Of a stretch of 64,000 nucleotides of DNA, positions 1-10,939 are shown piece by piece. A model generated the notes under the pieces. It saw nothing but the letters and a program-made list of their open reading frames with translations. It searched no databases and was not told the origin of the DNA. The stretch's first letter is position 1; each line of letters opens with the position of its first letter. This DNA comes from Aspidapion aeneum (lineage: Eukaryota > Arthropoda > Insecta > Coleoptera > Brentidae), in the NCBI GenBank assembly GCA_963576565.1, contig OY755038.1, positions 60,736,366 through 60,800,365 on the forward strand. The letters run 5' to 3'. Both the position numbers and the translations under genes were made by a program.

Positions 1-704
1 CAAAAACAAACTTTTTGTACCATCATCAGCTGATATTCAATGAACAGTATTATATTAATATTTAAAAATTAATTAATAAACATATTATAGTACTTACCAG
101 CTTTTTTACTGCTAAAGATACATTTAAATGAACTGTGATATTGTTATTTCAGTGTTGAGCAGATAGTAAACTAAAACACTTTCCGTGATAGACACAGTTT
201 ATTGAACTTAAACACTTTTCCGGATAGACAGTTCGCTCAACTAAAACCCTTCTCAGGACAGATCCTGCGCCGAGGCAGTAAAAATTAGGTCCTGGCAGGA
301 CCTTTGGTTTGGTATTATTCGTGAGTCATTTTTGTCTTTTTTTATCACTTTATACCTAACTAAGACCAAGAAGGACTTACAGGACCAACAAAAATATGGA
401 TTATGTAAAGAACTGTACACAATTTTTGCTATTGATCAGCCTTTCTCCCTGCAATGAATTGCAAGACAAGCAGTGATAGAACCACCATACAGCAAGACCT
501 TCTGCAGGGCAGAGGTGCTCCCACCAACTAAACCTTTTTAATTTCGCTGAAATCATTATTTACTTATCACTGTGTGTGATCACTCCAGCCCTTCGGGCTC
601 TCTATGGAGCATACGCCTCTCAGCAACCCTGTGCCTTGCTGCATTGTAGTTCTGCCACTGTTTATTTACATATTGAAATAAGTTTTTATAAAATACACAT
701 TATA
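1..704. other. AT-rich non-coding start of window
   Basis: No coding frame of convincing composition and no clear repeat boundary. A short GC-richer patch near 570-650 has no recognisable identity. Confidence 0.4.
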
Positions 705-1406
705 CAGGGTGTTTCATAATTCAATAACATAATTTTAGTGTTGAATTCCTTAAGTGGTTTCAAGGCAAAATTTTTATATAACCTTAAATGCCTTGTTTTA
801 AAGTTTCTTTTATTTAGTTTTTTATAGCTCTTGTACTTTTCGAGATCTTTAGTTCAAATTTGGCATATTAAGCTATAGGCACTACACTTTTAGACATGCC
901 AAATAATAGTAAACATGTACAGAGTGACCCTTTTTCAGGGGTCATGTCGCCTTTTCCCCCAGAATTTTTTTGTTTTAAGCCACTGGTAGGGAGAAGTAGG
1001 GATTTTAAAACAAGAAATAAAATCTTTGTTTCATTTGCAAACTTTTTTGTTTTTCTGAAATTTTTTTGCATCTTAAACCATTTTAGAGAAAATCGCTGTT
1101 GCACCAAAGGCTGCTATCATAAAATAAAAAATGCTCCAGTATGGTATGGCGAGTATATCAAAATAAACAAATTAATTAAAACCTATTTGACATGCCTTAA
1201 CTTGTAGTGCCTATAAGTAAATATACGAGCCAAATTTGAGCTAAATATCACAAAAACTGTAAAAGCTATATAAAAAAAGTAAATTTAAACACTCTGTATC
1301 TCTACTACTAAGTGTTTGTAGACCTTTGTTTATAAAAACTTTTTGTCTTGAAATCACTCTAGGAAATAATCTTTAAAAATATTTTATTGAATTTTATAAC
1401 ACCCTA
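705..1406. mobile_element. MITE, family A copy 1 (~700 bp, TA-flanked)
   Basis: Begins CAGGGTGTTTCATAATTC next to TA and ends ACACCCTA next to TA, so the ends are inverted repeats of the CAGGGTGT type (last base mutated). A second, diverged copy lies at 33899-34457 in the opposite internal orientation: both share the 5' stretch with AACATAATTTTAGT and internal blocks such as ACAAGAAATAAAATC. TA flanks and short TIRs fit a Tc1/mariner-type MITE. The reading frames inside it are not conserved and I regard them as non-coding. Confidence 0.65.
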
Positions 1407-2757
1407 TATAACCCATTTTGGCTTACATGCATTACGAATAATGTTTCAATATTGCACTAGTGCTATAATACAAATCCTATTTATTTTTTTGTTGTAGTCT
1501 GCAGTTTTTTGTAGCGGTTGACAAAAATATGCCTGCTTCCCCCATTAAAAAACAAGCACATTGAATATAATGCAAGGCTAAATCCTCTCCCCCTTGAGCA
1601 TTACATATTTCAAGAATGTAGTCAAACTCATTAGGTAATATAGGCACAATATATCCCCAAATGTTAAATACAATACAATTAGGAGCTTTCATTGGAGCAA
1701 TATGAACTCACTATTATATGTAATAAAAATAAGACAAAATGGGCCACTTGTATATACAGTTTGACTTATTGTATCTGATCCTCAGCACAGAAATCAAAAA
1801 ATATGTTTTTACACAATACACAAGTCAAATTTTATGAATTTATATGATTTTGTGGATGTCCTGATATTGTATAGTTTAGAATTTTACACAATTGGGCTTT
1901 ATGTTTTGTATAAAAATATATTTTTTGATTTCGGTTCCGAGGGTCGGATACCATTAGTCAAACTATAGATAAGATTACTTAACAAAGTAATGTGAACTTT
2001 CTATTTTATGCCTAATTTACCCATAACATAATGCACAATGGAAAGATTTAGTGTTTATACTTTATGTCTACAATACTAAGGATATGGAAACAGATATATT
2101 AAAATTAAGCAATGAGTTTGTTCATTGTGCATTAAGTTTTTGGGTAAACCAGGCCTTACTTAGAAAAATGCCATGATAATATAAGTTATGTGAATAATGA
2201 CCTGTTCTAGTTTAAAGATTTCTGAAGTTTTGACATGCAATAGAATTTGCAGACAAAATAACAACTACCTTTCTCAGATAGAACAGTCACACCCCCCACC
2301 ATATTCAAAAGTTTTAAAAAAATATATTTTTTTTACATGTGTCAACAAGTGAAAAAAAACATTTTTTGATATTACAATTGACATGTAAAAAAAATTATTT
2401 AGTTGTTTTCTTTTTTCACAAGCTATAAAATATTGTTTGTGAATAGAATCCTCTTTTGGGGGACCAACAAAAATTTTCATGTTAGAAAGAAAACCTGTCT
2501 AAAATAATTAAATAAAAATAAATAAAACAAAAAAAAACTTTGTAAAATTTTTATTTTAAAAGATTTTACAGTAAAAATTGCGAAAAATAAATAATTACTA
2601 CTATCACTACCATAAGAAATTATTATTATTTTTTGACTTCACCAAACCAAACTTTCCACTAAGATTGTTAAAAAATTTAGATTTATTAAAATAAAACTAA
2701 GTGAAACTTTATAAACCACCTAATTATGCAGAATAAAATATTATTTTACAGCTTATG
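1407..2757. other. Non-coding, nothing recognised
   Basis: AT-rich sequence with many homopolymer runs. Short frames here have the composition of random AT-rich DNA. Confidence 0.4.
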
Positions 2758-2910
2758 CAGTGGCGCACCCAGGAATATGTCTGGGGGGGGGGGGGGGGCG
2801 AGGCTTCATGATGTCGTATTTCATGCTATTTTTTGTGTTTATTCATGAAATATGTGGAAAATATATAAAAAAAATCTTAGGTTTGGGCCCCCCCCCTGGC
2901 TGCGCCCATG
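2758..2910. mobile_element. Small hAT-like MITE with poly-G/poly-C subterminal tracts
   Basis: Starts CAGTGGCGCACCCAGG and ends CCTGGCTGCGCCCATG (imperfect inverted repeat). Runs of G near the left end and C near the right end are themselves complementary. GCTTAT flanks both sides (2751-2756 and 2911-2916) as a probable target duplication. A related inverted copy is at 3602-3722. Confidence 0.6.
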
Positions 2911-3105
2911 GCTTATTGCATTACAGATTTCTTGACATTAGCCCAAGATTTACATGGCATTATTGGCAAAACAGTACAAATTACAGGTTAGCTGTTACCA
3001 CTTGGTTAGTACTATCTAAGGGGAACACAAAGCTGCCTTTGCAAAATTAAAAAACAGTGTTTGTTTTACTTAAAAATAAAACAAATTTTCATTCATTTCC
3101 AAACA

Positions 3106-3183
3106 AAGCATGCAACTTGTTTGTTCTGTCTCTCTTTAACTAACATCATCTGAGTGAGAGAGAGGACACAAAAGTTGCATGCA
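3106..3183. repeat. Inverted repeat (hairpin) with CT/GA arms
   Basis: GCATGCAACTTGTTTG at the left is matched by CAAAAGTTGCATGC at the right, and the inner TCTGTCTCTCTTTAA arm pairs with the GAGTGAGAGAGAGGAC side. It could be a very small MITE or a chance AT/CT-rich palindrome. Confidence 0.4.
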
Positions 3184-3601
3184 TGGAAAAGTTGCACAGT
3201 CCGAACAGGGTATTAGGCAATAAAAAATGCTATTTATAAAACTCAAGGATACTGTTTCAGTTCCATATTGACACATCTCTTTCTCCCCAGAAAAGAACAG
3301 GTATGTGCCATGATCAAATTGATACAGTAAAGTTGAGTTTATAGTTAGGGCTGTAAAGCTGGTTTGTCACTATGAAAGTTTCTCTAAAATGCATGCAACC
3401 ATCTCATTCCAAGTGCCATCATCGGATATAGTGACATGGGTTTGATGCAGTCAGAACAGGGCTTAAGTCAAACTTATTAAGCAGGGAGGCGGGAATTTTA
3501 AAGCTATATAGCAATAACAATAACAAACAAAGCCATATTGCCATAAAGTAAGCAGTAAGATGCAACAAAAAAATGTATTATCCTACAAACATGGGTCTAC
3601 A

Positions 3602-3722
3602 CAGTGGCATATATGTCAGGGGCAGCCCCCCAAAAGCTAATTTTTTTCTAATATTTTCCACATATTTCATGAATACAAACATAAAATATGGCCTCATGGG
3701 GTACCACCCCCCCCCCCTACCT
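3602..3722. mobile_element. Degraded relative of the 2758-2910 MITE
   Basis: Begins CAGTGGCATATATG, has a C run near its right end, and contains an internal block (TTTTCCACATATTTCATGAA) that is the reverse complement of the interior of 2758-2910. The right boundary is uncertain. Confidence 0.5.
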
Positions 3723-3759
3723 ATATTTTACAGATCAAAATTTTAATGACCTTTTTATA

Positions 3760-4460
3760 CTTTTCGATATTGGAGCGTATTGTTTGAGGTTAAAACAAAC
3801 CCTAACTAATAAATCACAGCTGCTACCACTCCCAAACAGTTACCTATCTATCTATCACTTAGGTACAGATCAGGTTTACACTAAAAACCAACTACTATCC
3901 CCTTGGATTACCTTCTACCACCAAAAAACAAACTACTACCAACTTTTGCTACCTTCTACCAGCAATAAAGTAACTACTTCCACCTTCCCCTAGCTTCTAC
4001 CAGCAAAAAACCAACTACTACCAAGTTCCCCTAGCTTCTACCACCAAAAAACCAAATACTACAATCATTATCAAAGGAGGTAGTAGTTGGTTTTTTAGTG
4101 GTAGAAGATAAGCGTTGGTAGAAGTTGGTTTTTTGGTGGCAGAGACTAGGAGAAGATGGCAGTAGTAGGTAGAAGCTCAGCGAAGGTAGTAGTAGTTTGT
4201 TTTTTGGGATTAGAAGTAGGGGAAGGTGGTAGTAGTTGGTTTTTTGGGGATAGAAGCCACAGAAGGTGGTAGTAGTTGGTTTTTTGGTGGTAGAAACTAA
4301 GCGAAGGTGGTTTTTGGCATAAAACTGTGTCGCAGCTGAGTGATAGATCACTGTAACTCTTCAGAAGTAGTAACGGCTTAGACTTATAAGTTAGAACCTA
4401 TTTGTTTTTATCATAAACAAGGCGGCCTTACTTAAAATAGAAATTTCCATTGTTCATAGT
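3760..4460. repeat. Foldback-type inverted minisatellite array
   Basis: From about 3885 to 4065 there are four copies of a ~41 bp unit containing TCTACCACCAAAAAACCAAC. From about 4078 to 4320 the same unit runs on the opposite strand (GTTGGTTTTTTGGTGGTAGA), so the array folds on itself. The outer flanks are also inverted repeats: ATCTATCACTTAG on the left against CTGAGTGATAGAT on the right. The reading frames across the array only reflect the repeat. Likely a small foldback-like element; the outer ends are uncertain. Confidence 0.6.
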
Positions 4461-4469
4461 GGAAAGTAT

Positions 4470-5196
4470 GAAGTAAGCCTAAATAAATGAACTTACCCCT
4501 TACCTTACTTTAACGAACAATAAATCCACCTTAAAACTCACTGGTATGGGGTCGTTGAATTGACTGCTTTTTATATGCTGCTCCTTGTTTTTTATACTGC
4601 TGCTGCTTCTTTTTTACACTGCTACTGCTTGTTAGACTCACAAAATATGCCGATCTAGTACACAATAATTTGATTTTAGTTTTTTTTATCAAAAATCAGA
4701 TTGAGGGGAACACCCGACAAAAATGACATTCACCACAGAATAAATTCAGGTGTGTCGCGTGTCTCTCTTTCTGTCTGTTCTGGTGGGCTCTCTCTCTTTC
4801 CCACAACAGCAGTCAAACCACAGAACAGGAGGACACTGTCAAACGTCATTATGTTTAGTTCCAATTTAGTCCCTTGTCCAGATCGCAGGCGCTGTTCGCG
4901 CTGTTATATTCCGTATGACATTTTCACGGGGGTGAGTAAATGTCCATTTGAGAGAAATACTCTCGAAAATCACTTTGACTGCCGCTGCTAATGCAGGTGC
5001 AAATAAAAAATGCTTTGTCTCCCTTCTGACAATTAAAAATACTCCCACTACGAAATGCATATGCGTTGAGGGATACATAACCACGCGTCCGCATCGGGCG
5101 CGGAACGGCGACAGACCAAATCACCCTCTGGGGGTAAAATGCACTGTGCACACAGAATTAGGAAAAGCTATAATATATTTTATATATTCAAGTATT
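4470..5196. other. Unassigned, partly GC-richer stretch
   Basis: Short overlapping frames on both strands (4700-5208) show no recognisable domain. The patch around 4860-5110 is richer in CpG than its surroundings and may be part of an unrecognised element or a promoter-like region. Confidence 0.3.
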
Positions 5197-5895
5197 TATA
5201 TCGGGTGAGCCAAAAAAAACCGGTCAATTTTTTTTATTATAACTTTTGAACTATATAATCGATTTTAATGGGACAACCCGAACTTGGCAGATAATTAATT
5301 ATTTTTGACTGAATATATATTTTTGTCCGCAATCTCAAAATCCAAGATGGCAGACGATATTAAAATGTACCGTTCAAAGATGCTCGTTTATTCTTGTGTT
5401 GCGAATATGTTTCATTTATTTTTTTTAATTAGTAAAAAAGCTGCATTCTTACCACACACAACAAGTTACAAATGAGCAAAATCGGTTTAGTGGTTCTAAA
5501 AAAATATATTTTTGTTTGAATCGTTATTTTGCATATTATACTATTGCCTTGCCAATCATGTCTGCATTTATTTCCTTGCAAATTAATTACTACTTAACCG
5601 ATTTTAATGAAATAAAAGACATCCTATTGAGAATTGATTGCTTCTAAAAGATCATGATCAAAGTTTATCGCCATCTTAAAATTTAAGATGGCGGACAGAA
5701 TCATACTTTATTCTTTAAAAAGGCGTGTTTATTCTTATTTTTCGAAAGTGTTTTAGGTTTTTTTTAATTTATAAAAAAGCACTACTTTTCTGTGACACAA
5801 CGAGGTGATATAGTAAAATCGGTATGGTGGTTCTCAAAAAATCTATTTTTGTTTCGTTTTTAGAGATTATACGATTGCATTGCCAAAAATAAGGG

Positions 5896-5931
5896 TTTTT
5901 TTACCTGATTAGCCACGAAAACTTGTTTGAA
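5896..5931 (+). repeat. 36 bp direct repeat, left copy (right copy 10140-10175)
   Basis: Contains GATTAGCCACGAAAACTTGT and differs from the right copy at one base. It brackets a ~460 bp segment which in turn contains the LINE. It may be a long target duplication of a middle insertion or an internal repeat of the outer element. Confidence 0.6.
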
Positions 5932-6558
5932 TTTTAATTTACGGGTACTAAATTTTACATTTTTTAATATTTGGCTTTAAACTCCGTTGACAGACGTGAT
6001 GCCGACGTCTTGATAGCGGAACAAATGCAATTAGCGTTGACCTGATCTAGAAAGGCAATGTGTGTCGTTGGTCACGTTATGGATTCTTTCTTTTAATCGA
6101 TACTTTTATCGATCGATGATATAGCAGTTTTACTCGCCTGCTGCTGTTTTAGTTTCTCTCGTACTTCGGTAGATGGCGCTTCGTGTTGGGTACATGGTTT
6201 TGTTTTCTCACTAGAAATATAAGGTTTTTTTTTTTATTTGTCAAACACACTGTGTTTTTTTTATTACAATCTAGTCAGTAAGACTAATTAGCAATTTTGT
6301 TTTAACTTAATTTACTAGAAAAGTCAGATTTAAACTTAGGGTTCACTCAACAGTTCTCCCCGCTTTGTTTAGTCTGTAACTCACAATTGTGTTGTGTTTA
6401 TAGCATTATTTTGTTTTATATGTAATTCACTTAGTTTACCAGCTCAAACGGCTTCACTCTTTTTAGTCGTCGAACTAGCATAGTATTGTCTAGAAGCTGA
6501 ATTGCTTCCACATTCACATGCCGATGGAGTCTATCTTCATGGCTTTTTGCGTACTTTT

Positions 6559-7356
6559 TTATATAGTCTCTGCTACAGTTTCGATTTTTAGATCTCGATG
6601 AAGGTCACTATTTCGAACGTACCAATGTGCATTCACAATGTTTCTTAATACTTTATTTTGAAATCTCTGTACAACTAGAATGTTACTCTCTTTAGCACAA
6701 CCCCATAGTTGAATACCATATGTCCATACTGGTTTCAGTATTTGTCTATATAGCAGTAACTTATTATGAATTGTTAAATTGGACTTCCTTCCAATTAGCC
6801 AGTTCATTTTTCTATACCTTATCTCAAGTTCTTCTTTTTTTTTCTTAACATGTGCTTTCCAGCGCAATTTGGCATCAAGTGTCATACCTAGATATTTTGC
6901 CTGATTCGAATATGGTACTGGAATGTTGTTAATTGTTATTTGTATGTGATTTATATTTTTGTTTGTAAAATCAACATGAATTGATTTGGTTTCATTTAAT
7001 TTTATTCGCCACTTTGTGGTCCAACTGTGAATTTGGGTGACTGCATTCTGAAGTTTTTCTATGTATTTTTCAATAGATTTTTCTACCGTCAATAAACCAG
7101 TATCATCGGCAAATGTTGCTAAGTGACAATTTTCTGGCTTTGGGATATCACAAGTGAATAATAAGTATAGATAAGGGCCTAGTACGCTACCCTGGGGCAC
7201 GCCTGCTTGAATTTCTCTTAAATTTGAGTATGAGTCTTCCTGTTTTACTCTAAAATGTCTATCAGATATGTATGATTCCAAAATATCCGAATATTGTTTT
7301 GGCAGAAACCTTTTTAGTTTAAAATTAAGGCCTTCATGCCACACTTTGTCAAATGC
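6559..7356 (-). pseudogene. C-terminal RT half of the same LINE
   Basis: In the same frame as the upstream part, directly after the TAA at 7357-7359, so a single nonsense change separates them. It contains AFDKVWHEG (end of motif A), AGVPQGSVLGPYLYLLFTC and the catalytic FADD box in LATFADDTGLL, then KYLGMTLDAKLRWKAH and the usual C-terminal tail. The frame ends in a stop at 6559. The conserved tail continues in another frame down to about 6431, so a second frameshift lies at an A run near 6557. Confidence 0.85.
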
Positions 7357-9942
7357 TTATGCTACATCTAGAAAAACTGCAGAACAAACTTTTCCCTCTT
7401 CTAGTGCTTTTTCTATTATATTAGTAATTCTGTGTACTTGATCTATCGTGGAATGCTTGTCTCGAAAACCAAATTGATGAGATGGAATAATTTCTTGTCT
7501 TTCTATGATGGGTTTTATTCTTTTAAGCAATAATTTTTCATAGAGCTTGGATATAATTGGCAGCAAAGATATTGGCCTGTAAGATGACACGTCATGGAGT
7601 GGTTTTCCCGGTTTTGGAATCATGATAACTTCTGCAATTTTCCACAGTTTAGGTACATACCTAAGCCTAAAAGACGCATTAATTAGGTTGCATAGTTTTA
7701 CGATAGCTTTTCTGGGGAGTTGTTTTATGACTACCCCGTTAATAAGATCATACCCTGGGGCTTTTTTCGAATTAATATTTTTGATTTCTGTTAATATTTC
7801 TTTTGGTGATGTAAGCTTAATATGGTCCTCGATTTGATGGGGTTCATTTAAATGAAAGTGTTCATCTGGTGCTTCGTGGGGCTGAAATGTTTTTTCTAAA
7901 TGAGTTGCAAAAATATCTGCTTTTTCTTCGTTACTCGTTGCCCAAGATGACACGTCATGGAGTGGTTTTCCCGGTTTTGGAATCATGATACCTTCTGCAA
8001 CTTTCCACAGTTTAGGTACATACCTAAGCCTAAAAGACGCATTAATTAGGTTGCATAGTTTTACGATAGCTTTTCTGGGGAGTTGTTTTATGACTACCCC
8101 GTTAATAAGATCATACCCTGGGGCTTTTTTCGAATTAATATTTTTGATTTCTGTTAATATTTCTTTTGGTGATGTAAGCTTAATATGGTCCTCGATTTGA
8201 TGGGGTTTATTTAAATGAAAGTGTTCATCTGGTGCTTCGTGGGGCTGAAATGTTTTTTCTAAATGACTTGCAAAAATATCTGCTTTTTCTTCGTTACTCG
8301 TTGCCCACTGGTTGTTAGATTTTCGTATGGGTGGAATTTGGATAATTGGTCTTTTAAAATCTTTGGTTGCTTTCCAAAGGGAATAGTCGGTATTTTTATC
8401 ATCTGTAAGTTCATTAAGAAAATGGTTAATAGATTCATTTTTTATTACTAGAATTTCTCGCCTAATGCGCTGCGTCATGTTGTTGAGATTTGTTGTGTCC
8501 CGAGGATCACGGCTTTGTTGCCACTTTCTTCTTAGTTTCCTTTTTTCCAATATAAGGTCTCTAATTTTCTTTGGATAGTTTTTTCCCTTAAAAATTCTCT
8601 TTGGTTTTGGACTGTTTTCCCAAGCTGCTTGTTGAATATTTGTAACAAAATAATCAACTTCTTTATCGATTTGTTCTGGCGTTTGCAATGGTACTGATAG
8701 GTTTATTTTTTCTGACAGACTTTGTTTAAAACTAATCCAGTCAGTCAGTTTATTAACTAGTGAGATATTTGCTTCTTTCTTTATTATGTTTTTGCTAAGA
8801 GTTAGAACAATAGGTGAATGATGTGAGTGTAAATCAGGACTTTCTTCTATATCTACAAAACTTAAAGATATATTTTTTACTATAAAAAAATCAATTAGAT
8901 CTGGAATTTTTCCTGGATCTGTTGGATAGTATGTGGGCTTACCAGTTGATATCGGCTCACATTGATATTCACTAATAGCTTGCAAAAGTTCTTTTCCTTT
9001 AGAATTCGTCAGTCTAGATCCCCAGTAGGTATTTTTTGCATTAAAGTCACCTCCAATTATAAAACGGTTTCCTAATTTTCTGAGAAAATTAAGATATTGA
9101 TTTTTCTTTAGTAAGTGCCTTGGTGGTATATAGACAGCACTTTTGACTAATGTATATGTTTTGGTTTTTACACTTACTAATGTAGCTTGAATCTCTATGG
9201 TTTTATATCCCATCTCCTCATAGTGTGATATATTTTCTTTAATTATTACAGCACTTTCCCCATGTGCAGTATTGCTAGGGTGAGTTGTATGATACACTTT
9301 ATAACCTTTAAATTTAATGTGAGACTGGTTAGTGAAATGCGTTTCTGACACAAGACAGACGTCAATTTTTTCTATGTCTAGAATAACTTGCAAGTCTTGC
9401 TGATGTTGCAAGAGACCATTGGTATTCCAAGCTAGGATTCTAAGATTACTATTTTGAGGCATATTGGTAGCTCCGTTATTGCTACTGTCTAGTTTAGTTA
9501 ATCGCTCATCAAGTTTGTTCAATTTCTCCAAAATTAATTGTAGTGTTTGTTCCATAGTATTTTGACTACTGATATTAATATCAGGTATAGTAGCTGTTGC
9601 TGCTACTTGGCTGTATGTCCTTGTCACAGAGTTTTGTGTGACTGTGTTTCTTGTCTGTTGGTTTTGTCTATTTGTACTCACGTTTGGTATGAGATTCGGT
9701 TTCTTAGGTTTATTTTTCAATTTTTGTATTTCCTTAGCAACAAGGCATCCTCTGTAGTTAGCAGGATGCTTGCCTCCACAGTGGATGCATTTTGGCTCAG
9801 ATTCTTTTGGTTTGGGGCATTCTACAGTAAGATGTTTCCCCGTGCATTTTACGCAACGTGGTTCTTTAGCGCAATATTTTTGCGTGTGTCCATAAGATTG
9901 GCATCTTTTGCATTGAGGGACTAACTTTGAGGTTTTTAGTTT
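7357..9942 (-). pseudogene. Gag zinc knuckles + endonuclease + N-terminal RT of Jockey-like LINE
   Basis: One continuous minus-strand frame runs from the truncated element start to a TAA at 7357-7359. The first ~60 codons carry three gag-type knuckles (CKRCQSYGHTQKYC, CVKCTGKHLTVEC, CIHCGGKHPANYRGC), then a gag-like tail, then an APE endonuclease starting near LRILAWNTNGL with SETH, GGDFNAKN and PDLIDFF motifs. The usual SDH box reads SHH here. RT follows (PISLLPIISKLYEKLL, then the motif A region AVFLDVA), where the stop interrupts the frame. There is no ATG before the endonuclease other than internal ones. Gag and endonuclease are in the same frame without a stop between them, whereas Jockey elements normally have two ORFs. 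Confidence 0.85.
7581..8306 (-). repeat. In-frame tandem duplication (2 x 363 bp) inside LINE ORF
   Basis: 7581-7943 and 7944-8306 are near-identical copies offset by exactly 363 bp (121 codons), so the reading frame is kept. The unit runs from the codons for ATSNEEKADIF to KPGKPLHDVSS. Copies differ at a few bases (for example HLNKPHQ versus HLNEPHQ, VAEGIM versus IAEVIM). The segment lies between the endonuclease and the RT palm. Confidence 0.9.
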
Positions 9943-10159
9943 TAGAAATATAAGGTGAGAGGCAAAACCTTATACTTAATTTAGGGTGTCACATTGACCA
10001 AGCAGTGTTCTGAGGAGTCCCATAAGGACGAAACAGTTAACTGTCAACACTTATTAGATGTCCATTAGATCTTGGACCCCCGTGATATTAAGCTTTCGAT
10101 CTACCCACGGAGAAATACTAGAGAAACAAAAAACCCTTATTTTTTTACCCGATTAGCCA

Positions 10160-10487
10160 CGAAAACTTGTTTGAAAAATATTTTTTATTAGAATTACCAA
10201 ACCGATTTAGCTGATTCCTACCTTGTTATCCGGGACAAGAATGCAGCTTTTTTACTGGTTTAAAAAAGAAATTAAGACATGTTTGCAACACAATAATGAA
10301 CGAGCATCTTTAAAGGGTACACTCTAATTTTGTCCGCCATCTTGGATTTTAAGATGGCGAACAAAAAATATATTTAGTTAACTCTAATTAATTCTCCGCC
10401 AACTGCAGTTTGTGTCATTAAAATGCATGGTATAATTAAAAAGTTATATTGTAAAAAATTTGTCCGGTTTTTTTTTGGCCCACCCGG
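10160..10487 (-). repeat. Right terminal inverted repeat of the 5.2-10.5 kb element
   Basis: Reverse complement of 5201-5540 with interspersed mismatches. Shared landmarks on the minus strand are AAAGATGCTCGTT, AAAAAAGCTGCATTCTT and AAAATCCAAGATGGC. Confidence 0.75.
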
Positions 10488-10759
10488 TATACTACTTAAA
10501 GTAAATAATAAATAAATAAATAATCCACTGACAACGCGAAACAATAGACCTATAAACGTTCAAAAATTGATTCCAGAGTGCGACAGAGCTTGTGTGGGTT
10601 TTTTACGTGGTTCGTTGCTGTTTGGTGATATTTCGTGCTAATTTTGCTATTTGTATACGACCTGTTTATCAATTTTTGCTAAAATGAACTTTCTTAGTAT
10701 GCAGAACCACAGGACAAATTATTCTATTATTATTCTATAATACATATCGTAAATAAAAA

Positions 10760-10939
10760 ATGGTTGAATCTTGTGCAGCCGTAAATTGTACCCCTAGGTT
10801 TTGGCGAAACAAAGGGACTTTTGTTTCTGGTTATTTGGGGGCGCAAGTTAGCCCCCAATGCTCAAAATTGGGCACTTCGCCCCCACCCCCACCCCCCGCT
10901 CCCAAACAAAATTGGGTTTATGTATCAAAAGCGAACTGA
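10760..10939 (+). pseudogene. THAP-like N-terminal fragment (59 codons)
   Basis: ATG at 10760 opens MVESCAAVNCTPRFWRNKGT. This resembles the start of a THAP zinc finger: Met then Cys-X4-Cys, then an aromatic/basic segment. In THAP proteins this half is followed by a Phe-Pro and then the W and C-X2-H half; here it runs into a proline-rich low-complexity tail and a stop (10937-10939). No splice donor fits at the expected place. Probably a gene or transposon fragment; short length keeps confidence modest. Confidence 0.4.

Larger units (their letters stand above)
6225..9942 (-). mobile_element. 5'-truncated Jockey-like non-LTR retrotransposon
   Basis: Flanked by a perfect 13 bp duplication TAGAAATATAAGG (6212-6224 and 9943-9955). 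The minus-strand 3' end is an A-tail (T run 6225-6235), as expected for target-primed reverse transcription. Coding content from 5' to 3' is the zinc-knuckle end of gag, an APE-type endonuclease and a reverse transcriptase. The 5' end is truncated inside gag. Lesions: an in-frame stop, a frameshift near the 3' end and an internal duplication. Confidence 0.9.
5201..10487. mobile_element. Composite: TIR DNA element interrupted by a Jockey-like LINE
   Basis: Left end TCGGGTGAGCCAAAAAAAAC (5201) and right end GGCCCACCCGG (10487) are the outer tips of ~330 bp imperfect terminal inverted repeats. TATA lies immediately outside on both sides (5197-5200, 10488-10491), a likely target duplication. A second, diverged module like the terminal repeat follows on the left (about 5560-5840), with AAGATGGCGGACA shared by both. 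No transposase is visible, so the host element is non-autonomous. The LINE at 6225-9942 accounts for most of its length. Confidence 0.7.

Noticed and set aside
896..1207. 103-codon frame on the plus strand
   Set aside because: Lies inside a TA-flanked MITE; its counterpart copy at 33.9 kb does not preserve the frame.
4031..4351. 106-codon minus-strand frame
   Set aside because: Reads through the inverted minisatellite array.
7622..8451. Plus-strand frames of 62-71 codons opposite the LINE
   Set aside because: Shadow frames of the minus-strand LINE coding sequence; the two 71-codon ones are the duplicated segment.
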